NCBI RefSeq assembly: GCF_946151045.1
Contig: NZ_CAMGYY010000002.1
Location: 62,001 to 126,000, forward strand
Origin: Mammaliicoccus sp. Marseille-Q6498
GTDB lineage: Bacteria > Bacillota > Bacilli > Staphylococcales > Staphylococcaceae
DNA: 64,000 bases
Direction of reading: 5' to 3'
Part shown: piece after piece, positions 52,496-60,741 of the stretch
Position numbering within the stretch: the first letter of the stretch is position 1
How the letters are laid out: every line of letters starts with the position of its first letter
Translations under genes and position numbers: made by a program
The notes under the pieces: generated by a model
Database searches by the model: none
Seen by the model: the letters and a program-made list of their open reading frames with translations, nothing else
Told to the model about the DNA's origin: nothing

Positions 52496-53114
52496 AGTGT
52501 TATTCGTAGATGACCATGAAATGGTTCGAATAGGTATTTCAAGTTATTTATCAACACAAGTAGATATTTCAGTAGTTGGGGAAGCGGCTTCAGGTAGAGA
52601 AGGCATTCAAAAAGCAGAAGAACTAGAACCAGACGTTATACTTATGGATTTAGTGATGGATGATATGAATGGAATTGAAGCAACACAACATATAAAAAAG
52701 CATCAACCAAGAGTGAAAATTGTTATGTTAACGAGCTTTATAGAAGATAATGAAGTATATCAAGCATTAGATGCAGGCGTTGATAGTTATATTTTAAAGA
52801 CAAACTCTGCAGATGATATAGCAAATGCTATACGTAAAACTTATAATAAAGAATCTGTATTTGAAGCAGAAGTTCTCGTTAAAATGCGTAATAGAATGAA
52901 TCAAAAAGCAGAACTATTCGAAATGCTTACAGAAAGAGAAATGGAAATACTATTATTAATTGCAAAAGGTTATTCAAACCAAGAAATTGCAAGTGCTTCT
53001 CATATTACAATTAAAACTGTTAAAACACATGTGAGTAATATATTAAGTAAATTAGAAGTACAAGACAGAACACAAGCTGTTATATATGCATTCCAACATA
53101 ATTTAATATCTTAA
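52485..53114 (+). CDS. vraR: Response regulator VraR
   Basis: A 209-residue NarL/FixJ-family regulator: receiver domain with FVDDHEMVR (acidic pocket), phospho-Asp in [11 protein letters not shown], and conserved Thr/Lys in MLTSF and YILKT; then a LuxR-type helix-turn-helix [22 protein letters not shown]. The start at 52485 has AAGGAGG 6 nt upstream. It controls the cell-wall stress stimulon (for example peptidoglycan synthesis genes) in S. aureus. Confidence 0.96.
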   Translation: MTIRVLFVDDHEMVRIGISSYLSTQVDISVVGEAASGREGIQKAEELEPDVILMDLVMDDMNGIEATQHIKKHQPRVKIVMLTSFIEDNEVYQALDAGVDSYILKTNSADDIANAIRKTYNKESVFEAEVLVKMRNRMNQKAELFEMLTEREMEILLLIAKGYSNQEIASASHITIKTVKTHVSNILSKLEVQDRTQAVIYAFQHNLIS

Positions 53115-53117
53115 GAG

Positions 53118-53163
53118 AAAACCCCCAGCAATGCTCTGGAATCAGCGCATTGCCGGGGGTTTT
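53118..53163. terminator. Bidirectional terminator between vraR and carbonic anhydrase
   Basis: AAAACCCCCAGCAATGC pairs with GCATTGCCGGGGGTTTT with one mismatch. Symmetric A and T tails serve both convergent operons. Confidence 0.9.
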
Positions 53164-53167
53164 AAAA

Positions 53168-53740
53168 TTATTGATTAATATCTTCGTATCCATTGTGTAT
53201 CAGTTCTAATGAACCGTCATGTGGATCTATAACTAGACCATGTATTGGAACTGATTTATCAAATAGTGGATGATTATATATTGTTTGGATGTTTGATTTT
53301 ACGTTTTGTGTAACATCATCAAATCCTCTTAAAAATTGTTGTATATCGATACCTGAATTTTGTATTGTATTCAAAGTTTCTTCGGTTATACCACGATTTT
53401 TCATTGTTTCTATTACTGTATCGACATCTAAATTACCCATTCCGCAATCTTTATGTCCCATAATGATAATTTCTTCTGCACCTAGTGCGTATATTGCAAC
53501 GAATAAACTACGAACTGTGGAACCGTATGGGTGTGAAATAGTCGCACCGGCATTTTTAACTACTTTTACATCGCCGTTTTTAAAGCCTAAAGCACGAGTG
53601 GATAACTCTGTAAGTCTTGTATCCATACATGTTAATAATACTGCTTTAGCATCAGGTTTTTTCGTAGTGACAAAGTTCTCAAATTCTTTTTTATCCAAAA
53701 ATGAAGCATTAAAGTTTAAAATATCATTCAATAGAGGCAT
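53168..53740 (-). CDS. Beta-class carbonic anhydrase
   Basis: A 190-residue zinc enzyme interconverting CO2 and bicarbonate. Zinc ligands and the Asp-Arg dyad are visible: CMDTR (Cys, Asp, Arg) and GHKDCGMG (His, Cys). The gene start overlaps the 3' end of the BrkB-family gene by 17 nt, so it is probably translated by coupling from that gene; its own ribosome site (GGTG) is weak. A terminator follows. Confidence 0.92.
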   Translation of the reverse strand: MPLLNDILNFNASFLDKKEFENFVTTKKPDAKAVLLTCMDTRLTELSTRALGFKNGDVKVVKNAGATISHPYGSTVRSLFVAIYALGAEEIIIMGHKDCGMGNLDVDTVIETMKNRGITEETLNTIQNSGIDIQQFLRGFDDVTQNVKSNIQTIYNHPLFDKSVPIHGLVIDPHDGSLELIHNGYEDINQ

Positions 53741-54791
53741 TAGTCATTTCACCATTTTCTGTAATGTTGTTGAATGCTTGTTCATCGGGTGAACCGTTTT
53801 TAAGCATTTTCTTTTGGTGTAGAATAGCGTTAATCTCAGCGCCAATGATAATGATTAAACCAGTAAGGAATAACCAAAGCATTAGGATGATGATACCACC
53901 GATACTACCGTAAGTTTTAGAATAGTTTGCAAAATTATTTACATATAAACCGAATAATGCACTTGATCCTAACCAAGCAATTGTTGTGAAAGCAGCACCA
54001 GGTATTACGGACATCACTTTAATTTTAATGTTAGGTGCAATAGCATAAAGAGTGATAAATACAATAAATGTAACAATTAATGGAAGTACAACTTTAATTA
54101 AGCTAAATACCCAACGGAATTCAGATTCTAATCCTAGTGGACCGAACAATAAGTTACCTATTTGTTCACCGAATATTGGTAGGGCAAGTGCTAAACCGAA
54201 TACGACTACCATGATTACAGTGAAGAATACACTCATAAGTTTTAAGACGATTGCATTACGTCCATCTTCGACATCATATGCGACATTGAATGCATTCATT
54301 AAAGCAGTCATACCATTTGATGCAGACCACAATGCAGCAATTAAACCAATTGAAAATAGTCCGCCGCCTCCGTTACTCATGACGTCATCAATTATGCCTG
54401 TAATAAGTGTTGCTGTATCACCAGGTGCACCTTGAGAAATCATTTTTGTAATGGAATCCGGATCCACTTGGGAAAGTGGAATTAAAGTTAATACAAAAAT
54501 TAGAGTAGGGAATAATGCTAATAAGAAATAGTATGAAAGCTGAGCAGCTAACCCTGTAGCATTATCTTTACCAATTCTGTAAATTAACGTTGAAAGAATA
54601 TTTCCATCTTTAGTATATTTTGCAGGTTTATTAATTTTAGAAACGAAAAAGATTTGGTTGTCTTTTTTGGCTTCTTTAGAGTTAAATCTTTGTGGTGGTA
54701 TGTAATGCTCTTTTTTTATTGATTTTTTTTGTTCTTCTTTAAAGTTTTTAGCTTGTGTTAAGAACTTTGAGCTAGATTTATCTTTTCCCAT
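53724..54791 (-). CDS. YihY/BrkB family membrane protein
   Basis: A 355-residue protein: a basic N-terminal ~75 residues, then six membrane segments with the YihY core (NATGLAAQLSYYFLLALFPTLIF, SKTYGSIGGIIILMLWLFLTGLIIIIGAEINA) and a short C-tail. Once called ribonuclease BN, the family is now regarded as an integral membrane protein of uncertain, possibly transport, function. The start at 54791 has GAGGAG 7 nt upstream. Probably cotranscribed with the carbonic anhydrase gene. Confidence 0.88.
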   Translation of the reverse strand: MGKDKSSSKFLTQAKNFKEEQKKSIKKEHYIPPQRFNSKEAKKDNQIFFVSKINKPAKYTKDGNILSTLIYRIGKDNATGLAAQLSYYFLLALFPTLIFVLTLIPLSQVDPDSITKMISQGAPGDTATLITGIIDDVMSNGGGGLFSIGLIAALWSASNGMTALMNAFNVAYDVEDGRNAIVLKLMSVFFTVIMVVVFGLALALPIFGEQIGNLLFGPLGLESEFRWVFSLIKVVLPLIVTFIVFITLYAIAPNIKIKVMSVIPGAAFTTIAWLGSSALFGLYVNNFANYSKTYGSIGGIIILMLWLFLTGLIIIIGAEINAILHQKKMLKNGSPDEQAFNNITENGEMTNASIE

Positions 54792-54819
54792 AAAATTTCT
54801 CCTCATCTTATATATTGTT

Positions 54820-54858
54820 AAAAAAGACTAGGACAAATGAAGAAGCCTAGTCTTTTTT
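54820..54858 (-). terminator. Terminator of the ytxH-like gene
   Basis: On the minus strand AAAAAAGACTAGG pairs with CCTAGTCTTTTTT around a loop and ends in a T-run. It separates the YtxH gene from the BrkB operon. Confidence 0.85.
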
Positions 54859-54863
54859 ATAAT

Positions 54864-55163
54864 TTAAGAATGTGTTGGGCCTGAGATTTTTCTTTCGTTC
54901 TTTTTGTCTACGAAAGTATCTTTAGCGTCTTTTAAAGATTGTTCTAATTCTGGATTTTTGCGGCGAATTTCTTCTACTACATCTTTCCAGTAAAGTACTT
55001 CATCTTTAAGTTGGTTAATTTTAGATGGTCCTCTTGAAGTGTTACCTTCTTTAATGTTTTGAACTTGGCCAGATAATGATTGGCGTGTATTTTTGTCAGC
55101 TAAAGCTACAATTGCACCAATTGTACCGCCTATTAATATTGCAGGAACTAATTTGTTTTGCAT
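54864..55163 (-). CDS. YtxH domain protein, general-stress-like
   Basis: A 99-residue protein with one N-terminal hydrophobic segment (VPAILIGGTIGAIVALAD, about 6-23) followed by a charged helical region (INQLKDEVLYWKDVVEEIRRKNPELEQSLKDAK). This is the YtxH/gas-vesicle-like layout of general stress proteins. AAAGGGGAA precedes the ATG. A well-matched SigmaB promoter lies about 130 nt upstream, which fits the SigmaB control known for YtxH in Bacillus subtilis. Confidence 0.82.
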   Translation of the reverse strand: MQNKLVPAILIGGTIGAIVALADKNTRQSLSGQVQNIKEGNTSRGPSKINQLKDEVLYWKDVVEEIRRKNPELEQSLKDAKDTFVDKKNERKISGPTHS

Positions 55164-55292
55164 ATTGTTTTTCCCCTTTCAAATTATATAAATTCAAATA
55201 AATATCTTTGACCTACATATCATATCATATTTACTTATTGATTTTGATAAGTTAGGCGTTATTAAATATTTAAATTTTCACTAATAACATTC

Positions 55293-55318
55293 ATTCCCAT
55301 TATTACAAATTTGTAAAC
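55293..55318 (-). promoter_or_regulatory. Candidate SigmaB promoter of the ytxH-like gene
   Basis: On the minus strand GTTTAC (55313-55318), a 14-nt spacer and GGGAAT (55293-55298), matching GTTTAA-N12-15-GGGTAT at 10 of 12 positions. It sits just after the PH-domain gene and would give a ~125-nt leader to the ytxH-like gene. Confidence 0.6.
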
Positions 55319-55329
55319 ACGTTATTCAA

Positions 55330-55695
55330 TTATAAAACAGCCTTTGATAATAATTGTTCAAAAGGCATCATATCTAAATGTTCACTGATTTTAATTTTTA
55401 ATTTACCGACTCTTGTCCATAATGTAATTTCTCCATTTAAATCTAAAAGTTTACCTGCATTTTCAGTAGACCACATATGAATGATATTATATGGTATAGA
55501 ATAAGTTTCAATCTTCTTACCAGTTATACCTTGTGCATCACGGATGATAATACGTTTATTTGTGAAAACTGCAGTATCTCTATAAGTTCTAAAAGCACTA
55601 TAGGCCTCTTCACCAGCAACAAGGTATTGATTAATATCATCTGGTACAGCTACTTGATCAAACAAAGTCCACGATAAAATTTCTTGTACAGCCAT
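55330..55695 (-). CDS. Bacterial PH-domain protein
   Basis: A 121-residue protein that is a single bacterial pleckstrin-homology-like domain (bPH_1 type): EEAYSAFRTYRDTAVFTNKRIIIRDAQGITGKKIETYSIPYNIIH is the characteristic strand pattern, ending with a helix (MMPFEQLLSKAVL). No signal or membrane segment. The function is unknown; such proteins are often stress-associated. GGGAGTG lies before the ATG. Confidence 0.82.
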   Translation of the reverse strand: MAVQEILSWTLFDQVAVPDDINQYLVAGEEAYSAFRTYRDTAVFTNKRIIIRDAQGITGKKIETYSIPYNIIHMWSTENAGKLLDLNGEITLWTRVGKLKIKISEHLDMMPFEQLLSKAVL

Positions 55696-55830
55696 TATGA
55701 ATCACTCCCAGTATAATAATTTAATTATATTGTATAAAAATTCCATACATGTTGTAAAGATTATAAGTGAGTATGTCAGTTTTATTTATAAGCGTTTTTT
55801 GCTAAACTATTTGAGAAAGGATGATAAAAA

Positions 55831-56034
55831 ATGACTGAATCAATTGAACAAATGGTAGATGATTTAAAAGGCAAGTTGAGACTTGTAAATACGAGTGTGT
55901 TAAATAAAGATGCAATTCCTGAAGAAAAGAAAGACGAATTGAAAGATATTCATACTATGGTAATGTCTAGAAAAAATATTTCACCAAGTGAAATGTCGGC
56001 AATCACACAAGCTTTAGGAGATTTGAGAAAATAA
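55831..56034 (+). CDS. DUF1128 family small protein
   Basis: A 67-residue soluble helical protein (MTESIEQMVDDLKGKLRLVN ... MSAITQALGDLRK) of the DUF1128 family, conserved in Bacillales next to an M29 aminopeptidase gene, as here (20 nt to the next start). The role is unknown. GAAAGGATG ribosome site. Confidence 0.85.
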   Translation: MTESIEQMVDDLKGKLRLVNTSVLNKDAIPEEKKDELKDIHTMVMSRKNISPSEMSAITQALGDLRK

Positions 56035-56054
56035 ATAAAAGGGTGGTTAAGTAC

Positions 56055-57284
56055 ATGAACTTCGAAGGACAATTACAAAAATACGCAGAACTTTTAGTTA
56101 AAGTTGCATTAAATGTACAAAAAGGTGAGCCAGTTTATATTCAAGCATCTATAGATTCAAGTGAATTGGTACGATTAGTTGTAGAAGAGGCATACAAAGT
56201 TGGTGCCCAAGATATCAAAGTGAACTATGGTGATGATAGATTACAACAATTAAAATTCCAATATGAATCAGAAGAATTTTTCAGTAACGTAAAACAATAT
56301 GTTGTAGATGAAAGAATGGATTACCTGAATAGAAAAGCAGCTTTCTTATCAATTGTTTCTGCAAGCCCTGAAAATTTAAAAGACGCAGATCCGAAAAAAA
56401 TTAGCACAGCAATGGCTGCTAACGGCAAAGCGCTTAAAGATTATATGATAGCTGTACAAAGTGACCAAATGAGTTGGTGTGTTGCAGCTTATCCATCAGT
56501 AGGTTGGGCGAAGTTGATGTTCCCAGACTTAAATGATGAAGATGCAAAAAACAAACTATTAGAGGTTATTTTAAAAACAGTGAGAGTGGATCAAGAAGAT
56601 CCAATTAAAGCTTGGGAAGAACATGATAAATTACTTCATGAAAAAGCTACATATTTAAATAATAAAAAATACAAAGCGCTTCATTATAAATCAGAAGGTA
56701 CAGATTTAACAATTGAATTACCAACTGGTCAATATTGGAGTGGTGCAAGTTCTGTAAACTCTAAAGGTAATTCATTTGTAGCAAATATGCCTACAGAAGA
56801 AGTGTTTACAGCTCCACATAAAAATGGTGTAAACGGTACTGTGAAAAATACATTACCTTTAAGTTACGCTGGTAATATAATCGATGACTTTTCAATTACT
56901 TTTAAAGACGGTGAAGTTGTAGATTATAAAGCAGGTAAAGGTGAAGAAATTTTAAAAAGTATTTTAGAAACGGATGATGGTGCTAAGAGACTTGGAGAAG
57001 TTGCACTCGTGCCAGTAGATTCTCCAATTTCAAATATGAATACATTATTCTATAATACGCTATTTGATGAAAATGCTTCATGTCACGTTGCATTAGGTTC
57101 AGCTTATGCATTTTGTATTGATGGCGGAAAAGATATGACGCCAGAAGAATTAGCTGAAAGTGGCTTGAATGATTCTACAACACACGTTGATTTTATGATT
57201 GGTAGTAAAGCATTATCTATTGATGGCATTTTAGAAAATGGTGAAACAGAACCGGTGTTTAGAAACGGTAATTGGGCATTTTAA
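56055..57284 (+). CDS. M29 family aminopeptidase (AmpS/PepS type)
   Basis: A 409-residue cytosolic metallo-aminopeptidase. Conserved M29 blocks include GEPVYIQASIDSSELVRLVVEEAY, the glycine-rich middle with LPTGQYWSGASSVNSKGNSFVANMPTEEVF (metal-ligand Glu), and the C-terminal HVALGSAYAFCIDGG and STTHVDFMIGS with His and Asp ligands. It releases N-terminal residues from peptides during protein turnover. The start at 56055 has GGGTGG 8 nt upstream; a GTG at 56043 is too close to that site. Confidence 0.92.
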   Translation: MNFEGQLQKYAELLVKVALNVQKGEPVYIQASIDSSELVRLVVEEAYKVGAQDIKVNYGDDRLQQLKFQYESEEFFSNVKQYVVDERMDYLNRKAAFLSIVSASPENLKDADPKKISTAMAANGKALKDYMIAVQSDQMSWCVAAYPSVGWAKLMFPDLNDEDAKNKLLEVILKTVRVDQEDPIKAWEEHDKLLHEKATYLNNKKYKALHYKSEGTDLTIELPTGQYWSGASSVNSKGNSFVANMPTEEVFTAPHKNGVNGTVKNTLPLSYAGNIIDDFSITFKDGEVVDYKAGKGEEILKSILETDDGAKRLGEVALVPVDSPISNMNTLFYNTLFDENASCHVALGSAYAFCIDGGKDMTPEELAESGLNDSTTHVDFMIGSKALSIDGILENGETEPVFRNGNWAF

Positions 57285-57366
57285 ATCATAGCCATTTGAC
57301 ATGACATCATGTATAATATAGATAAATAACATCATAATTTGTTTGTCATTCAAAGGAGGGGATATC

Positions 57367-57546
57367 ATGAGTACACCTATGGAATGGAGTATAATGATAG
57401 CATTTATATTCGTAATTTTTACTTTTGGTGGTGCATTAATGATGTACTTATCAAAGACATTTGATAGTAGGGAAGCTGTACGAATTGATACTGCTGAAGA
57501 GGCACTTGAGAAGAAAGTGTTTGATGAAGAGGAACATTTTCATTAA
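57367..57546 (+). CDS. Small single-span membrane protein, hypothetical
   Basis: 59 residues: one transmembrane helix (about 6-28, IMIAFIFVIFTFGGALMMYL) and an acidic C-terminal tail (AEEALEKKVFDEEEHFH). The start at 57367 has AGGAGGGG at good spacing; the frame continues upstream to 57343 but without a site. I do not recognise the family. The short hydrophobic helix plus acidic tail resembles small regulatory membrane proteins. Confidence 0.68.
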   Translation: MSTPMEWSIMIAFIFVIFTFGGALMMYLSKTFDSREAVRIDTAEEALEKKVFDEEEHFH

Positions 57547-57621
57547 TAAGTAGTAATAGCCAGGGGAACCTGGCTATTATTTTTGAACAATACATAGAAA
57601 AATCAATGAGGGGTTATGAAG

Positions 57622-58134
57622 ATGGATAGCAGAAAGCCAATGAAAGAATCTAGAAGCATCAAATCAATACAAGTATTTCCAGAAGATACAAATCACCATA
57701 ATACAATGTTTGGTGGAAATTTAATGGCAGAAATCGATGAAATAGCAGCTATTGCAGCTATGAGACATAGCGGTAATTCTGTCGTAACAGCATCAACAGA
57801 TTCAGTAGACTTCTTAAAACCAATTAGAACTGGAGAAGTCGTATCTTTAGTATCATTTGTGACGCACGCAGGTACATCATCAATGGAAATTTGTGTGAAA
57901 GTCATTAGTGAAGATATTATTAATCGTCAAAAACATTTAGCTGCGTATAGCTTTTTAACTTTTGTAGCATTAGATATCGAAGGAAATAAAGCAAAAGTTC
58001 CAGCTATATATCCAGAAACTGAAGATGAAAAATGGTTTTATGAAACGGCAAAAGAACGCGTTCAACTTCGTCATGATAGAAGACATGAAAGTAAAAAAAC
58101 GATGGACTTTATGTCTACGAAATTATATATATAA
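57622..58134 (+). CDS. Acyl-CoA thioesterase, hotdog fold
   Basis: A 170-residue protein of the acyl-CoA hydrolase (YciA/BACH-like) family: FPEDTNHHNTMFGGNLMAEIDEIAAIAA contains the NHH..FGG active-site region with the catalytic Asp/Glu, and DSVDFLKPIRTGEVVSLVSFVTHAGTSSMEI is the second strand block. It hydrolyses acyl-CoA thioesters; chain length is unknown. Two ATG codons are possible; 57622 is better spaced from GAGGGG than 57616. Confidence 0.9.
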   Translation: MDSRKPMKESRSIKSIQVFPEDTNHHNTMFGGNLMAEIDEIAAIAAMRHSGNSVVTASTDSVDFLKPIRTGEVVSLVSFVTHAGTSSMEICVKVISEDIINRQKHLAAYSFLTFVALDIEGNKAKVPAIYPETEDEKWFYETAKERVQLRHDRRHESKKTMDFMSTKLYI

Positions 58135-58137
58135 ACC

Positions 58138-58176
58138 AAAAACCCCACGCCAGTTGTGAAACGGCGTGGGTTTTTA
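58138..58176. terminator. Terminator after the thioesterase gene
   Basis: AAACCCCACGCC pairs with GGCGTGGGTTTTT, followed by ATTTAAT. Strong GC stem. Confidence 0.88.
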
Positions 58177-58209
58177 TTTAATATAAAGTTAGTTGAGAAG
58201 AACTGGTAT

Positions 58210-58240
58210 TGTAAGGAGCAGAATTGTGACCGTTAGCGGA
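58210..58240. repeat. Chimeric half-unit at the left edge of the 58-kb R1 array
   Basis: TTGTAAGGAGCAGAATT is the reverse complement of the right half of an R1v unit (GAATTCTGCTCCTTACAG), and it passes at GAATT directly into GTGACCGTTAGCG, the right half of an R1 unit. So two palindrome families are joined at their common centre. Confidence 0.8.
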
Positions 58241-58552
58241 TTCTAACGACCATTATTCGGAATTGTGACCGTTAGCGAGTTCTAACGACCATTATTCGGA
58301 ATTGTGACCGTTAGCGGGTTCTAACGACCATTATTCGGAATTGTGACCGTTAGCGGATTCTAACGACCATTATTCAGAATTGTGACCGTTAGCGGGTTCT
58401 AACGACCATTATTCGGAATTGTGACCGTTAGCGAGTTCTAACGACCATTATTCAGAATTGTGACCGTTAGAGAGTTTTAACGACCATTATTCGGAATTGT
58501 GACCGTTAGCGGGTTCTAACGACCATTATTCGGAATTGTGACCGTTACAGTC
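58241..58552. repeat. R1 palindromic array, 8 units of 39 bp
   Basis: Full units start at 58241, 58280, 58319, 58358, 58397, 58436, 58475 and 58514. All have GAATTGTG in the right half. One unit (58475) starts TTTTAACG instead of TTCTAACG, and the last ends GTTACAG, a linker otherwise typical of R1v. The array lies between convergent genes. Confidence 0.95.
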
Positions 58553-58564
58553 CATCAACACACA

Positions 58565-59695
58565 TTACATTTGATTCATTCTTCTTTCGTTTGCTTTAAA
58601 GTCTACATCTTTATAGTACATATCTTTTACGAGTAGGTTTGGTCCTAAGCATTTTACTTTAGGGCAATGACAATTTAATGATTTTGCAAGTGATGAGTTC
58701 ATCCAAGTTTCATATACGTCTTGTAATTTATCAGTTTTAATATTAGCGATTGATCCTGTTTCGTCTCCGAAATCAGTTACGATAACATCTCCTGAAAATA
58801 CATTTACGTTTAAGCGACTTCTTCCGTCTGGGTCATTTCTTAGTGAAACGTTTTTTGCGTTATGTAATGCTGAAAGTAAGTTTTGATCTGATTCATTTAA
58901 GAAGCAAGGATAAAAAGGTAATGTTCCAAATAACATCCAAATGTCTTCATGTCTGAATTCAAGAATATCGTGTATCGTTTCTTTCATTTCATCTAATGAC
59001 ATTATATTGAGTTGACTTGCAAAGTCTGATGGATACATCGGGTGAATCTCATGACGGCTGCATTTCATATCTTGTACGATTTCATTATGAATTTTCTTTA
59101 AATGTGGTTTCGTACTTTGGTTTAACATCGTTTCTGCAGATACGAACATGCCTTGTTCTGATAGGGTAGCTGAATTTTGTATCATTTGTTCATATAATTT
59201 GTATCTTGCTTTTAGCGGTGGTTTTTTGTCCATAACATGGAATCCGACTTCGCTAAATTCATCTATCGTTCCCCAGTTGTGAGAAATGTGCATAACATCG
59301 ATATATTCTGCGATTTCTAAATAACGATCTAATGGCAATGTTAAATTAGAATTCATTTGCGTGTATATGCCTCGTTTATGCGCATATTTTAAAAGTGGGG
59401 TAACCGTTTCTCTAATAGACTTTTTACTGAACATTGGTTCTCCGCCAGTTATTGAAATGGTCTTTAAGTTTGGCACTTCATCTAATCTTTTTAAAATTAA
59501 ATCCATAGGCAATGTGTCTGGATCTCGTAATTGTAGTGTATATCCTACAGCGCAGTGTGCACATCTCATATTACACAAAGTTGTTGTTGTAAATTCTATA
59601 TTACTAAGTTGCAATGAACCGTGTTCTTCTATATCATTATACGACTCCCAAGGGTCGTGCATTATTGAGATAGGACTTTTTAAGTCATATATCAT
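58565..59695 (-). CDS. Radical SAM / CxCxxxxC protein, YfkAB family
   Basis: A 376-residue radical SAM enzyme. The 4Fe-4S cluster motif is CNMRCAHC (CxxxCxxC, near residue 42-49), followed by SITGGEPMFSKKS for SAM binding. The C-terminal CHCPKVKC fits the CxCxxxxC signature that defines YfkAB, which probably binds an auxiliary cluster. The reaction is unknown. In B. subtilis the gene was once annotated as split yfkA/yfkB; here it is one intact gene. A ~120-nt gap separates it from the divergent SE1561 gene. Confidence 0.88.
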   Translation of the reverse strand: MIYDLKSPISIMHDPWESYNDIEEHGSLQLSNIEFTTTTLCNMRCAHCAVGYTLQLRDPDTLPMDLILKRLDEVPNLKTISITGGEPMFSKKSIRETVTPLLKYAHKRGIYTQMNSNLTLPLDRYLEIAEYIDVMHISHNWGTIDEFSEVGFHVMDKKPPLKARYKLYEQMIQNSATLSEQGMFVSAETMLNQSTKPHLKKIHNEIVQDMKCSRHEIHPMYPSDFASQLNIMSLDEMKETIHDILEFRHEDIWMLFGTLPFYPCFLNESDQNLLSALHNAKNVSLRNDPDGRSRLNVNVFSGDVIVTDFGDETGSIANIKTDKLQDVYETWMNSSLAKSLNCHCPKVKCLGPNLLVKDMYYKDVDFKANERRMNQM

Positions 59696-59832
59696 GATTT
59701 ATCCTTCTTTCTGATTTTTTTCCTATCTATGAGCGTACCACTAGTAAAAGAATTTTCCAATACCGTTTTATGATTGTTTTTAATCTGTTAATCATTCATA
59801 ATAAAATTATTAAAAATAAAAGGAGTATTCAT

Positions 59833-59994
59833 ATGAGTCAAAAAACGTCACTAAGTGAAATTAAACAGAGGTTATCGGAATTTTTAGATGAATTTGAAGC
59901 GATGGACCCTAAAGATATGGAAGTATCCGATATTGATGAATGGATTGCTTTGTTAGATGAGCTCGAGAAAAAAGTTCAATCTATGCATGAATAA
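59833..59994 (+). CDS. SE1561 family small protein
   Basis: A 53-residue acidic protein, MSQKTSLSEIKQRLSEFLDEFEAMDPKDMEVSDIDEWIALLDELEKK, matching the staphylococcal SE1561 family of unknown function. The start at 59833 has AAAGGAG 7 nt upstream; an extension to 59770 would run through promoter-like DNA. It appears helical and soluble. Confidence 0.85.
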   Translation: MSQKTSLSEIKQRLSEFLDEFEAMDPKDMEVSDIDEWIALLDELEKKVQSMHE

Positions 59995-60056
59995 TGGTGT
60001 GAAAAAACATATTATTAAATGTTAGTCGAAAAAATAAAACTTTTGTAAGAAATTAA

Positions 60057-60081
60057 GTTTAAAAACTTTCGTAAGTGGTAT
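60057..60081 (+). promoter_or_regulatory. Candidate SigmaB promoter of the pfpI-like gene
   Basis: GTTTAA (60057-60062), a 13-nt spacer and TGGTAT (60076-60081), matching the SigmaB consensus at 11 of 12 positions. It would give a leader of about 30 nt before the ATG at 60123. The best SigmaB-like site seen in the window. Confidence 0.65.
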
Positions 60082-60122
60082 ATAAATATAAGAATTATTT
60101 ATGAAAGGAAGAGATTGATACT

Positions 60123-60638
60123 ATGAGTAAAAAAATCGCAGTAGTTGTAACAGATTTATTTGAAGACGTTGAATTAACAAGCCCACAAAAAGCATATACA
60201 GATGCAGGACATGAAGTTGTTCTTATTGGTGAAGAAAAAGGTAAAGAAATCACTGGTAAAAAAGGCGAAAAAGTTAAAATAGACGTAGGTATTGATGAAG
60301 CAAATGCAGCAGATTACGACGCAGTCTTACTTCCTGGTGGATTTTCTCCAGATTTATTACGTGGAGATGAAAAAGGTCGTTTTGGCGAATTCGTTAAATA
60401 TTTCGTACAAAATGAAAAACCTTCATTCGCAATTTGTCACGGACCTCAATTATTAATTGATACTGATTTATTAGAAGGAAGAACTGTAACAAGTTTCTTA
60501 TCTGTACGTAAAGACTTACAAAATGCAGGTGCAAAAGTCGTTGACGAATCTGTAGTAGTTGACAACGGTATTGTTACAAGTCGTACACCAGATGACTTAG
60601 AAGACTTTAACCGTGAATCACTAGCATTACTTCAATAA
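60123..60638 (+). CDS. DJ-1/PfpI family protein (type 1 glutamine amidotransferase-like)
   Basis: A 171-residue protein of the PfpI/YraA/Hsp31-related family. The nucleophile elbow is AICHGPQLL, with the Glu of ELTSP near the start and [15 protein letters not shown] at the C-terminus. Members act as protein deglycases, proteases or chaperones under stress; which applies here cannot be told. GAAAGGAAGAG precedes the ATG, and the upstream SigmaB-like promoter supports a general stress role. Confidence 0.9.
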   Translation: MSKKIAVVVTDLFEDVELTSPQKAYTDAGHEVVLIGEEKGKEITGKKGEKVKIDVGIDEANAADYDAVLLPGGFSPDLLRGDEKGRFGEFVKYFVQNEKPSFAICHGPQLLIDTDLLEGRTVTSFLSVRKDLQNAGAKVVDESVVVDNGIVTSRTPDDLEDFNRESLALLQ

Positions 60639-60647
60639 ATAAATTGG

Positions 60648-60682
60648 AAAAACCACTCACCATTGCGGTGAGTGGTTTTTTT
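60648..60682 (+). terminator. Terminator after the pfpI-like gene
   Basis: AAAAACCACTCACC pairs with GGTGAGTGGTTTTT around a 5-base loop, followed by a T-run. Confidence 0.9.
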
Positions 60683-60741
60683 GTGCGTATTATCATATAA
60701 TTTTGCTATAAAAAATTGTTTTGTATAAAGGAGGACATCGT

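Noticed and set aside
57296-57317. TTGACA ... TATAAT before the 59-residue membrane protein
   Set aside because: Both hexamers are perfect but only 10 nt apart, too close for a SigmaA promoter.
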